DNA from: VXYL01 sp964348085
GTDB lineage: Bacteria; Pseudomonadota; Gammaproteobacteria; Pseudomonadales; Azotimanducaceae
DNA: 64,000 nucleotides
Assembly: GCA_964348085.1 (NCBI GenBank)
Contig: CAYGBI010000008.1
Coordinates: forward strand, 8,803-72,802
Direction of reading: 5' to 3'
Shown: positions 26,550 through 34,481 of the stretch, one piece after another
Layout: the number at the start of each line of letters is the position of its first letter
Position numbering within the stretch: position 1 is the first letter of the stretch
Notes under the pieces: model-generated
What the model was told of the DNA's origin: nothing
Database searches by the model: none
What the model saw: the letters and a program-made list of their open reading frames with translations, nothing else
Made by a program: the position numbers and the translations under genes

Positions 26550-28333
26550 TGCGCATAACTCCCGAGCTGCGGGATGTGGATGACGGATTTCTGCATATCC
26601 CAAGCGTTGGTCGGACAGCGCTCGGCGCACAGACCGCAGTGCAGGCAGACATCCTCGTCCTTGACCATGACGCGCCCGGTGCTGGCGAGATTCTCGGAGA
26701 CGTAGAGATCCTGCTCTTGATTGTCCGCCGGCGCCATGAGCTTGCCCCGCAACTCCGCCTCCTCGGCGTTATCGGTAAAGGTGATGCAATCCATGGGGCA
26801 GATGTCCACGCAGGCGTCGCATTCGATGCACAGGTTCTCGGTGAACACCGTTTGCACATCGCAGTTCAAGCAGCGCTGCGCCTCCTTGAGGCCGAGCCGT
26901 GCATCGAAGCCGAGTTCGACTTCGATCTTGATGTTATCGAGCGCTTTGCGCTTGTTGGCGTGGGGCACGATGAACCGTTTGGAAGCGTCGTGCTCGGCGT
27001 CGTAGCTCCACTGATGCACGCCCATCTTCTGACTGATGAGGTTGACGCCTTCGGGCGGACGGTCCTTTTTCAAGTCCTTGCCTTGGCAGAGCAAGTGAAT
27101 GGAGATCGCCGCTTTGTGCGCGTGGGCGGAAGCCCAGATGATGTTCTCCGGGCCGAACGCCGAATCGCCGCCGAAAAACACTTTCGGATGCGTGGATTGC
27201 AGCGTGTCTTCGTCGAGCACCGGGCAATCCCACTTGTCGAACTTCAAGCCGATGTCGCGCTCGATCCACGGGCAGTGGTTCTCTTGGCCAATGGCCATCA
27301 ATACGTGGTCGCACTCCATGTACACGTCCGGCTCGCCGCTCGGGACGTAGCGCAGCCGGCCGCTGCCATTGTCCACCGGCTTGACGCACTCGAAGACGAT
27401 GCCCTTGAGCTTGCCGTTTTCGTGAATGAACTCCTTGGGCGGCCGGTTGTTGACGATGGGGATGCCCTCGCTCATGGCATCCTCCTTCTCCCACTCCGAC
27501 GCTTTCATCACCTCGAACGCCGAGCGCACCACCACGGTGACGCTGTCCGCGCCCAAGCGCTTGGACGTGCGGCAGCAATCCATGGCGGTGTTGCCGCCAC
27601 CCATGACGATCACCTTGCCGGAGATGGAATGGGTGTGACCGAAGGCGACGCTGCCGAGCCAGTCGATGCCGATGGAGATGTGTTCGTCCACTTCCCTGCG
27701 CCCGGGCAGGTCCAAATCCCTACCGCGCGGGGCGCCGGTGCCGACGAAGTAGGCGTCGTAATCCAACTCGAGCATTTCCTTCATGCTCGTGATCTCGTGG
27801 CCATAGTGGGCGTTGACGCCCATGTCCACGATCAAGTCCACTTCTTCTTCGAGTACGTCCGCTGGCAGGCGGAAGGCGGGAATCTGACTGCGCATCATGC
27901 CGCCGCCGGCCGGGTCTCGGTCGAACATGTCGATCTCATAGCCGAAGGGCAGCAAGTCCCGCGCCACCGCCAAAGACGCCGGTCCCGCACCCATCAAGCA
28001 GATGCGCTTGCCGTTCTTTCGCTTCGGCACGTGCGGCATGAAGGCGGAGATGTCGCCTTTGTGATCCGCCGCGACGCGCTTCAAACGGCAAATGGCGACG
28101 GGTTTCTCTTCCGTTCGCACCCGCCGGCAAGCCGGTTCGCAAGGCCGGTCGCAGGTGCGCCCCAAAATGCCTGGGAAGACGTTGGAGTCCCAGTTCAGCA
28201 TGTACGCTTCGGTGTAGCGTTCCTCGGCGATGAGGCGGATGTAGTCCGGCACGGGCGTGTGGGCGGGGCAGGCCCACTGACAATCCACCACTTTGTGGAA
28301 GTAGTTCGGGTCGGCGATGTTGGTGGCTTTCAT
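26546..28333 (-). CDS. GltD-like FAD oxidoreductase with two C-terminal 4Fe-4S clusters
   Basis: A 595-aa flavoprotein. The N-terminus carries a cysteine set (CQWACPAHTPVPDYIR and CDRPCEPACRR) as in glutamate synthase small subunits; two nucleotide motifs follow, GAGPASLAVA (FAD) and GGGNTAMDCC (NAD(P)H). The C-terminus holds ferredoxin motifs CIECDACVDICPMDC and CLHCGLCAERCP. It probably passes electrons between NAD(P)H and the linked 2-oxoacid oxidoreductase, as the third subunit does in 2-oxoglutarate:NADP+ oxidoreductase of aromatic-degrading Azoarcus (KorC type). The ATG at 28333 begins the conserved MKATNIADPNYF. First gene of the operon. Confidence 0.9.
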   Translation of the reverse strand: MKATNIADPNYFHKVVDCQWACPAHTPVPDYIRLIAEERYTEAYMLNWDSNVFPGILGRTCDRPCEPACRRVRTEEKPVAICRLKRVAADHKGDISAFMPHVPKRKNGKRICLMGAGPASLAVARDLLPFGYEIDMFDRDPAGGGMMRSQIPAFRLPADVLEEEVDLIVDMGVNAHYGHEITSMKEMLELDYDAYFVGTGAPRGRDLDLPGRREVDEHISIGIDWLGSVAFGHTHSISGKVIVMGGGNTAMDCCRTSKRLGADSVTVVVRSAFEVMKASEWEKEDAMSEGIPIVNNRPPKEFIHENGKLKGIVFECVKPVDNGSGRLRYVPSGEPDVYMECDHVLMAIGQENHCPWIERDIGLKFDKWDCPVLDEDTLQSTHPKVFFGGDSAFGPENIIWASAHAHKAAISIHLLCQGKDLKKDRPPEGVNLISQKMGVHQWSYDAEHDASKRFIVPHANKRKALDNIKIEVELGFDARLGLKEAQRCLNCDVQTVFTENLCIECDACVDICPMDCITFTDNAEEAELRGKLMAPADNQEQDLYVSENLASTGRVMVKDEDVCLHCGLCAERCPTNAWDMQKSVIHIPQLGSYAQ

Positions 28334-28639
28334 GCGGTGTGATCCGGCGCTTGCGTTGGCGCCAAGGCGGCGACCTCTTGGTTCATCGGTTCCCCCGAAT
28401 GCCGCGAATGTCGGCGGGCAATCCGTTGCGGCATAAGTCGAGCATTCTACGGGTGGCGGGGGTTGCCGTGCAATACGAGCGCAGGCCAACTCGCGCCTAG
28501 TCTTGCCACCCGTGGCCAATGCACTGGGCCACTGCCGCCCGCCACGCCGCGGCGACTGTTCGCGTTCAGAGCCTTAAGCGACTATGTGGGCGTGTGGGCG
28601 TATGTGCGCGACGCAGTCGTCGTGCGGCCGTAGCGGCCC
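28334..28639. other. 306-base intergenic region, upstream of the oxidoreductase operon
   Basis: No convincing gene. It contains a putative minus-strand promoter (28444-28473). The remainder, GC-rich and with a short GTGGGCGT duplication near 28595, shows nothing else I can support. Confidence 0.6.
28444..28473 (-). promoter_or_regulatory. Putative sigma70 promoter of the 2-oxoacid oxidoreductase operon
   Basis: Read on the minus strand: -35 TTGCAC (28473-28468), an 18-base spacer and -10 TAGAAT (28449-28444), about 110 bases before the first ATG of the operon at 28333. Confidence 0.42.
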
Positions 28640-29056
28640 TCAGGCAGCCAGCGCTTTGCCACGGGCGAGAAGCTCGGCGGCAACGGCACTAAGCTCGTCG
28701 GCGTTGCAGCCGCTGGCGAGGTGACCCGCTCGCGCCTTCCTCAACAACGCCGGCATGTCATGTTCGATCCGTCCGCACGCCCACGCCAGCGGATCGCCCA
28801 CCGCGGCCGTGTCGATGCGCACCATAGGCTGATCGATGTAGGAGAACCCGTAGTGGTAGTGCGGCGTCTTATCGAAACAATCGAAGCGGAGGATCTCCTC
28901 GTCCGCGCCATCGACTTTGCCGAAAACATGCACGCTCGGCCCCTGCTCGCCGCCGACCCGACGGTACTCGACGGCGAATGAAAGCTCACCGGCCGTCAGT
29001 ACGTTCAGCGCAGCCCGATCCGCCGCCTGACCCCTAAACCCGCGTTGTTCCGTCAT
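28640..29056 (-). CDS. Conserved-looking small protein of unknown function
   Basis: 138 aa, not confidently recognised. The ATG at 29056 has GGAG with eight-base spacing upstream. A compact alpha/beta protein with a beta-rich N-terminal half and the distinctive block RFDCFDKTPHYHYGFS (about 56-71), where the Cys, His and Tyr residues could form a ligand or metal site, and a helical C-terminal half. No signal peptide. It is separated by 255 bases from the next gene on the same strand, and this gap carries an interspersed repeat. Confidence 0.7.
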   Translation of the reverse strand: MTEQRGFRGQAADRAALNVLTAGELSFAVEYRRVGGEQGPSVHVFGKVDGADEEILRFDCFDKTPHYHYGFSYIDQPMVRIDTAAVGDPLAWACGRIEHDMPALLRKARAGHLASGCNADELSAVAAELLARGKALAA

Positions 29057-29105
29057 TGTGAATCTCCACCCGAAGCGCGAAGCGACCGCTTTGTCGCCCA
29101 AGATT

Positions 29106-29222
29106 CGCTAACGCCACGAAAGCCGTCGCCGTTCGGCGCCGCCTTTCGCCCCAGCCCAAACCGCCCTATCACTCCGTCGGACTTTGCGGCTGACGCTACC
29201 AGGTCCGACAGACCGCTAGCGC
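29106..29222 (-). repeat. Interspersed intergenic repeat, copy A
   Basis: Read on the minus strand the core runs from a GATAGGGCGG-like start through GAAAGGCGGCGCC to GGCTTTCGTGGCG. It matches copies at 49004 (over more than 100 bases), 60371, 61472 and 51544. GAAAG/CTTTC arms and an internal GGCGCC give stem-loop potential. Confidence 0.6.
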
Positions 29223-29311
29223 GAATCTTCCGCCGAGGCGACGCGATCGCTTGCCGCCGACCGGCGGATAATCCGTTGACCTTCCTTAAGGGCGCACCAT
29301 AACACAGCGCG

Positions 29312-30448
29312 CTATCGGCTCGACGCTATTCGCTTGCCGTACTCCTCGTATGCGGCATCGGAAACCATCACATGCTGAGCCGCAACCGATAAGTCCCGAT
29401 AGACGCGCTGCAGCACATGCGTCTCATGCACCGCTGCGGCACCGGCTTGACGGAACGCCCAAGCGCCGATCACGAGGCTCCGCTCGACAGCATGGGCGCA
29501 GACCGCCTTGAGCTTCGTCGCAGCCGGCGCGATGCCAGCGCCACCCTCGCCGTAGGCGCGCCACAAGTCGCCGGCGCTGTCGCGCACGCCGGCGAGAAGC
29601 GCCGCCCATTGCGCTTCGCGCTTGCCCAGCCCGAGTTGGAAAGACTGTTTGCTGGCCACCGATGCCGAGTCCATCAAGCGACGTTTGGTTGCGGCCAGAC
29701 GCACGACTTCGTCGAGGGCGCGGCGTGCGCCGCCAAGGGAAACGGACGCATGCTCGATCGGCAAGCGCGTGCCCGCATTGGCGCCTTGGAAGCTGCCGCG
29801 TGGCGCCGGCTCACGGATGACGCGGCGTGCGGGAACCAGCACGTCCGCCACCGAGTAACTGCTGCTGCCGGTGCCGCACAAGCCCGCGACGTGCCAGTCG
29901 TCGTACACTTTCACGTCGCTGACAGGGATCACCAACGAGACGCCTCGCGCCGGCCGTATTGGCTCCCCGCCTTGAGCGACCAAGCAATTGGCGACGATCC
30001 AATCGGCGTGGTGGATGCCGCTGCCGAATCCCCACCGCCCGGTGACCCTGTAGCCGGCGTCAACCGGCTCCGCCAATCCAGCGGCCTTGAGCGATCCCGC
30101 GGCAATCGGCAGACGGCCGCCATCAAACACCTCGGCGAATCCCTCGTCCGGCAGACCGCAGGCCATCACGCCGGTGACGGTCGTGCCGATCATCAGCGTC
30201 CAGCAAGCCGACATGTCCGCCCGGGCGACTGCCACCAAGACATCCACTTGGGTGACCAGGTCCGCATCCAGTCCGCCAGCCTCCACCGGCCCCCAAAGTC
30301 CGAACAGACCGACCTCGTGGAGGGCGTCCAACGCCTCTGCGCACAACGTGCGGCGCCGCTCGGATTCGGCGGCGGTGCGATCTAGGATCGGCGCGATCTT
30401 GGCGACCTTCGCCAGCAGTTCCTCGCGGCTGTTCGACCCGCCGCCCAT
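29312..30448 (-). CDS. Acyl-CoA dehydrogenase-fold flavoprotein (HsaA/DszC-like monooxygenase type)
   Basis: A 378-aa protein of the acyl-CoA dehydrogenase fold. The arrangement, with GLFGLWGPVEAGG early, a GRWGFGSGIHHADW beta-domain motif and a C-terminal helical domain containing HETHVLQRVYRD, resembles the reduced-flavin-dependent monooxygenase branch (HsaA, DszC) more than true dehydrogenases; the dehydrogenase catalytic Glu is not evident. The ATG at 30448 follows GAGGGG; the upstream frame to 30574 adds unconserved sequence overlapping the next gene. Substrate unknown; a flavin reductase partner is not adjacent. Confidence 0.78.
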   Translation of the reverse strand: MGGGSNSREELLAKVAKIAPILDRTAAESERRRTLCAEALDALHEVGLFGLWGPVEAGGLDADLVTQVDVLVAVARADMSACWTLMIGTTVTGVMACGLPDEGFAEVFDGGRLPIAAGSLKAAGLAEPVDAGYRVTGRWGFGSGIHHADWIVANCLVAQGGEPIRPARGVSLVIPVSDVKVYDDWHVAGLCGTGSSSYSVADVLVPARRVIREPAPRGSFQGANAGTRLPIEHASVSLGGARRALDEVVRLAATKRRLMDSASVASKQSFQLGLGKREAQWAALLAGVRDSAGDLWRAYGEGGAGIAPAATKLKAVCAHAVERSLVIGAWAFRQAGAAAVHETHVLQRVYRDLSVAAQHVMVSDAAYEEYGKRIASSR

Positions 30449-30540
30449 ATCGCACCCCTCGTCCGCCTTGGGTGCGGCGATCTTCGCACACGCGAGAAAG
30501 TTGGATCGCGCGCCCTTGCCTCGCGTGGCGGGGACGCCGT

Positions 30541-30927
30541 CTAAGTCGGCGCCAACTTTAGGCGGAGTACGCAAGCGCCCTGCCGCCGACAGGTGCGCGC
30601 ACAGGGAACACCTTCGAAGTCAGCGCTAACTAGCGGTTCACCTGCATTGATCTTCTTGCTCATTCGCTGAATTGCCTCGGCCTCCTCACGGCTCATTTTC
30701 TGCTTGATCGGACGCAGCTCCTTACTCTCGTTGAGGAATGCCTCGACATCACTCAGTTCGTAACCCGCGAGACATTCAGCCAGTGCCCGGAACCCGTCCG
30801 GGTCAGAGTTTTCATATAGTTTGAACTCGTACAGTTTGGTTTGGGCGACTTCGGTTGTATGACAGCCGCCGACTAACAAGGCTGCTACCAGTAGTATGGG
30901 TTTCGCCATCGATTTCACTTTTTTCAT
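30541..30927 (-). CDS. Small lipoprotein
   Basis: A 128-aa predicted lipoprotein: Lys-rich start, hydrophobic stretch and lipobox LLVGGC with the lipidated Cys at 22. The mature part is acidic-helical (SDVEAFLNESKELRP) with a C-terminal Cys/Arg-rich tail (CARTCRRQGACVLR). Function unknown. Its codon use is noticeably less GC-rich than its neighbours and its 5' leader holds two copies of a 28-base repeat, which together hint at acquisition. The ribosome site GAGAGA lies inside the repeat hairpin. Confidence 0.65.
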   Translation of the reverse strand: MKKVKSMAKPILLVAALLVGGCHTTEVAQTKLYEFKLYENSDPDGFRALAECLAGYELSDVEAFLNESKELRPIKQKMSREEAEAIQRMSKKINAGEPLVSADFEGVPCARTCRRQGACVLRLKLAPT

Positions 30928-30929
30928 TT

Positions 30930-30985
30930 GTCTCTCGTTGTAGAGAACCTTTCAAGTGTCTCTCGTTGTAGAGAACCTCTCAAGT
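30930..30985 (-). repeat. Two tandem 28-base repeats with hairpins in the lipoprotein leader
   Basis: Bases 30930-30957 and 30958-30985 differ at one position (cctTtc versus cctCtc). Each contains TCTCT-cgttgt-AGAGA, a 5-bp hairpin. The start-proximal hairpin arm includes the GAGAGA ribosome site two bases before the ATG at 30927, so folding would hide it. Confidence 0.75.
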
Positions 30986-31086
30986 TCCGACACAGGTGCT
31001 GTGCTGGGAGCTGTGCTCGGAGTGTGTCGACCGGTCTCTAAACGGGCATCCAGGACTTAGCGACTCGCACCGACACAATCAACCAC

Positions 31087-31105
31087 AAAACACCTATGGT
31101 GTTTT
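31087..31105. terminator. Bidirectional rho-independent-like terminator
   Basis: AAAACACC-tat-GGTGTTTT: a perfect 8-bp stem with a 3-base loop and A/T tracts on both sides. It lies about 120 bases after the stop of the prfC/sirB1-like pair (minus strand) and before the lipoprotein leader, suiting termination of the former. Confidence 0.5.
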
Positions 31106-31227
31106 CGGTTGCCGGGGCGGGTTCTCGGGTTTCGGCGCTAGACGGGGTAAGACCGCGACCGAACGCTTCTTCGACGCCACGGCGGCGGCCTTCAAGGGAA
31201 CCGCACATCGGGCGCACGGTACCGGGC

Positions 31228-32001
31228 TTAGTTGACCGGCGACTTCAAACGCCGCACATGCTCGATGCGCTCGCGCAACCGTGTGGCGATGGCTTCATCC
31301 GGCGCTCGCTCGGCGGCCCGCTGCAGCTCCGTAACCACCATTTCCGGGGCGTTCAAACCCAGCCAAGCATCGGCGCGCTCGACGTAGAGCCCGTAGGCAT
31401 CCGGCTCGATCAGCAACTGATAGTCGGATATCTCCAACGCGCGCAAATAGTCCTGCCGACTTTGGACGATCATCCGCACATTGTTCAACATGCGTAGCAC
31501 GATGTCGCGGGGGGTCGCGATATTGAAGGCGCCGTCTTCGCTGACTTTGTTCTCCTTCAACCACTTGCGGCAGGCTTCCACGGTTGTCGGCGCGACTTGG
31601 TAGGGATCCACCAAAAGGTCGTCGACGACGACGAGGAAGTGGCGGGGAAAGTTGACGCCCAACGCCTTGAGGTCGAGTTGCCGGCAGACGCCCATCAACA
31701 CCACCCCTAGGGAAATGGGGATGCCGCGACGGCTGCGCAGCACGTGATCGAGCACGCTGTTTTCGACTTCGTAATAGCGCTCCGCAGCGCCCTGAAAGCC
31801 GTGTTGCGCGAGCGTGGCGACGACGTCCGCCGGTTTTGGCGCCGCCCGTCCCACAGAGGCGGCGAGACGGGCGATTTCTTCCCGCGCCCAATCGACATCG
31901 GCCGCCGGCGCGATGATTCGCGCGACGATCAACGCCCCTTCCACCGGATCCTGCCCCTCGGCCATGAAACGACCAAGGGCATCCCTGAGCGACGCGTTCA
32001 A
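31228..32001 (-). CDS. SirB1-family (transglutaminase-like plus TPR) protein
   Basis: A 257-aa protein of the SirB1 family. The transglutaminase-like core shows VLRSRRGIPISLGVVLMGVCRQL and the following NFPRHFLVVVDD block with VDPYQ; a helical TPR-like C-terminal part follows (from about 175). The start is TTG overlapping the prfC stop (TTGA); an in-frame ATG 12 codons later is the alternative. Translational coupling to prfC is likely. Biochemical role not established in the family. Confidence 0.82.
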   Translation of the reverse strand: MNASLRDALGRFMAEGQDPVEGALIVARIIAPAADVDWAREEIARLAASVGRAAPKPADVVATLAQHGFQGAAERYYEVENSVLDHVLRSRRGIPISLGVVLMGVCRQLDLKALGVNFPRHFLVVVDDLLVDPYQVAPTTVEACRKWLKENKVSEDGAFNIATPRDIVLRMLNNVRMIVQSRQDYLRALEISDYQLLIEPDAYGLYVERADAWLGLNAPEMVVTELQRAAERAPDEAIATRLRERIEHVRRLKSPVN

Positions 32002-33641
32002 CGCCCGTCCTCGACGGTGTGCTCGCGAGTCGCGGAAAAGCGAATCCGCGGCGCTCGCTCCTCGGCAAGCGCCAAGTTCGCCCGGGTCGGGGCCAGATAG
32101 GCTAGGCAGCCGCCGCCGTCCAACGCCAAACGAGCGTCGTTCTTGCGACGGAACTCGGCCAGTGCCGCCTCATGGCCGCTTATCCACCGCACGGCGACCA
32201 CATTGGCGGCATCGAAAACGCAGTCGGCGCGGTATTCGTCGTCCAAACGGAAGGCCGCCAAGTCGAATTGCAGCGAGCCCACTGCGCCGATGACCACGTC
32301 GTTGCTCAGCAGCGGAAAAAACACCTGCGTCGCGCCTTCCTCGGCAAGTTGCCGCAAGCCCTTGCGCAGTTGCTTCGACTTCAACGGGTCGCGTGCCCGC
32401 ACCCGGCGGAACAGTTCCGGTGCGAAATTGGGGACGCCGCGAAAGCGCAAGTCTTCTCCTTCGCTGAAGGCGTCCGCGATGCGAATGGAACCGTGATTCG
32501 GCAGGCCGATGATGTCGCCCGCATGGGCCGCCTCCGCGCGCACGCGGTCCCCGGCCATGAACGTCACGGCGTCGGCGACCTTGACGGTGCGCCGCAAACG
32601 AATGTGGCGCATCCGCATGCCTTGCCGATAGCGGCCGGAGCAAACGCGAAGAAAGGCGATCCGGTCCCGATGGCGGGGATCCATATTCGCTTGAATCTTG
32701 AACACGAAGCCGGAGAACGCCTCCTCCCCCGGCTCGACCAACCGATCCGCCGTTTCCCGGCCACCCGGCGACGGCGCGTGATTCACCAAGTGGTCGAGAC
32801 ATTCGCGCACACCGAAATTGCCGAGCGCGGTACCGAAGAACACCGGCGAGCGCAGGCCCGCCAAGAAAGCGCGCTGGTCGAAAGCGTGGCTGGCGCCGCG
32901 AACCAACTCCACCTCGCCGACCAAGTCGTCGTAGTCGTCGCCTAGCCAAGCGCGGGCGGCCTCGCTCGACAACCCGTCGATAGCGGCGAAATCGTGAACG
33001 CGATCACCAACGCCCGTGCGGTAGAGAATGATGCGATCAAGCGGCAAGTGGTAGATGCCGCGAAAAGAACGGCCGCGACCGATGGGCCAAGTGACCGGCG
33101 CACACTCGATCTTGAGGATGTCTTCGATTTCGTCAAGCAGTTCGATGGGGTCGCGGATCTCCCGGTCGAGCTTGTTGATGAAGGTGGTGATTGGCGTGTT
33201 GCGCAGACGGCAAACTTCCAACAGCTTGATGGTTCTCGGCTCCACGCCTTTCGAGCCGTCGATGACCATAAGCGCGGAGTCGACGGCGGTGAGCGTGCGG
33301 TAGGTATCTTCGGAGAAATCCTCGTGGCCGGGCGTGTCCAAGAGGTTGACGACGCAGCCGGCGTAGTCGAATTGCATCACGGAGGTGGTTACTGAAATGC
33401 CGCGTTCCCGCTCCATCGCCATCCAATCCGACGCCGCGTGGCGGTTGGACTTGCGCGCTTTCACCGTGCCGGCAAGTTTGATGGCCTTGCCGAACAACAA
33501 GAGCTTCTCCGTCACCGTTGTTTTGCCGGCGTCCGGATGAGAGATGATGGCGAACGTGCGGCGGCGCGCAGCTTCCTTGGCGGCCGTGGCGGCGCCGTTG
33601 CGCACCTTGCTATCCGCAAGTGGCGACGTATTCAAGACCAT
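31998..33641 (-). CDS. prfC: Peptide chain release factor 3
   Basis: RF3, the translational GTPase that recycles RF1/RF2 from the ribosome, 547 aa (usual about 530). G1 SHPDAGKTT (34-42), G2 RGISVTTSVMQF, G3 DTPGHEDFSEDT and G4 NKLDRE are all intact; the RF3-specific C-terminal half is complete, with GLRQLAEEGATQVF and VGAVGSLQFD. The ATG at 33641 has no strong ribosome site; an M-rich N-terminal extension of about 15 residues relative to the family may mean the true start lies slightly downstream. Cytosolic. Confidence 0.96.
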   Translation of the reverse strand: MVLNTSPLADSKVRNGAATAAKEAARRRTFAIISHPDAGKTTVTEKLLLFGKAIKLAGTVKARKSNRHAASDWMAMERERGISVTTSVMQFDYAGCVVNLLDTPGHEDFSEDTYRTLTAVDSALMVIDGSKGVEPRTIKLLEVCRLRNTPITTFINKLDREIRDPIELLDEIEDILKIECAPVTWPIGRGRSFRGIYHLPLDRIILYRTGVGDRVHDFAAIDGLSSEAARAWLGDDYDDLVGEVELVRGASHAFDQRAFLAGLRSPVFFGTALGNFGVRECLDHLVNHAPSPGGRETADRLVEPGEEAFSGFVFKIQANMDPRHRDRIAFLRVCSGRYRQGMRMRHIRLRRTVKVADAVTFMAGDRVRAEAAHAGDIIGLPNHGSIRIADAFSEGEDLRFRGVPNFAPELFRRVRARDPLKSKQLRKGLRQLAEEGATQVFFPLLSNDVVIGAVGSLQFDLAAFRLDDEYRADCVFDAANVVAVRWISGHEAALAEFRRKNDARLALDGGGCLAYLAPTRANLALAEERAPRIRFSATREHTVEDGR

Positions 33642-33664
33642 AACGAGTCGAAGTCCACGCGGGA

Positions 33665-33670
33665 ATTATA
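33665..33670 (-). promoter_or_regulatory. Putative -10 box of prfC
   Basis: A perfect TATAAT on the minus strand, 24 bases before the prfC ATG at 33641, giving a short leader. No good -35 is seen at normal spacing. Confidence 0.35.
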
Positions 33671-33705
33671 ACGACGCGGGCAGATGAGCGATTTGGACAC
33701 CGGCG

Positions 33706-34413
33706 CTACCCGAGCTCGCGAATCAGCCGCCACAGGGCTTGCTTGGCTTTGGGGTCCGGCGCTTCGGGCAGCACATAGACGTGGTCGTCGACTAGAGCGG
33801 TTTGCTCCGGCTCGGCAAGCTCTAGAAGAGCAAGCACGCGAGCGCCGGAGAGCAACGTGCGCTCGGCGGCACGCGTTCGATGGCCGAAGAAGGCGCGAAA
33901 CGCCCGGGCGCCACCGGAGACGGCCGCGCCAGGCTGCGGCCAATCGAACAGCACGTCGCGGCGTTCCGCAACAGCGAAGCCGTTCAGCGCGTGCGCCACG
34001 TCGAGCAGATAACGACGGCGCGGCCAAGCGTCCTCGGCAACGGCGACGAACACGCGGCCGTAGTGGAAACAGCGAACGCGGAACGGCTCGCTTGGGAGGT
34101 CCGATTCGGCGGCGGCGCGGGCGGTGGGCTGGTCTGCCGGCGCGACTGTGATGTTACCGCGAGGGCGACTGTCCTCATAAGCCTCGGTGGTAGCGCTGCG
34201 AGGGCCACTATCCTCATACGCCTCATACGCGGGCGCCGGCGCACGTGCCCGGACGCGGGGGACCGAGGGCGGCTCGGGCGCCGGCGCTTGGCGGACGGGG
34301 GCTTCGTCATGCGCACGGGCGACGGCTCGGCGCGGACGCGCCTCTCCCGCTTGCCGCCGCACCCAAACGTCAATGCCAAGCCGGCCAAAGTACGTCGCAC
34401 GATCAAGCGCCAT
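33706..34413 (-). CDS. Hypothetical protein, possibly HolD (DNA polymerase III psi)-like
   Basis: A 235-aa protein. The start MALDRATYFGRLGIDVW resembles the psi-subunit (HolD) N-terminus that binds chi/SSB; a Pro/Arg/Ala-rich linker (about 20-105) contains a duplicated EAYEDSxPR motif; the C-terminal part (115-235) has RRYLLDVAHALNG and VLFDWPQPG, as in proteins encoded beside rimI/prfC-type genes in gammaproteobacteria. The HolD link is an inference from weak similarity. ATG at 34413; 64 bases separate its stop from the prfC start. Confidence 0.55.
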   Translation of the reverse strand: MALDRATYFGRLGIDVWVRRQAGEARPRRAVARAHDEAPVRQAPAPEPPSVPRVRARAPAPAYEAYEDSGPRSATTEAYEDSRPRGNITVAPADQPTARAAAESDLPSEPFRVRCFHYGRVFVAVAEDAWPRRRYLLDVAHALNGFAVAERRDVLFDWPQPGAAVSGGARAFRAFFGHRTRAAERTLLSGARVLALLELAEPEQTALVDDHVYVLPEAPDPKAKQALWRLIRELG

Positions 34414-34481
34414 CGGGCGATTGTAACAACCCGCCCGGTCGCGCTAAGTTGCGACCATTCTCGCAAGGACACCCAACCGCT

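Noticed and set aside
26576..28342. 588-aa open frame on the plus strand opposite the GltD-like gene
   Set aside because: Antisense shadow of a GC-rich gene; composition (His, Val, Gly runs) and lack of motifs show it is not coding.
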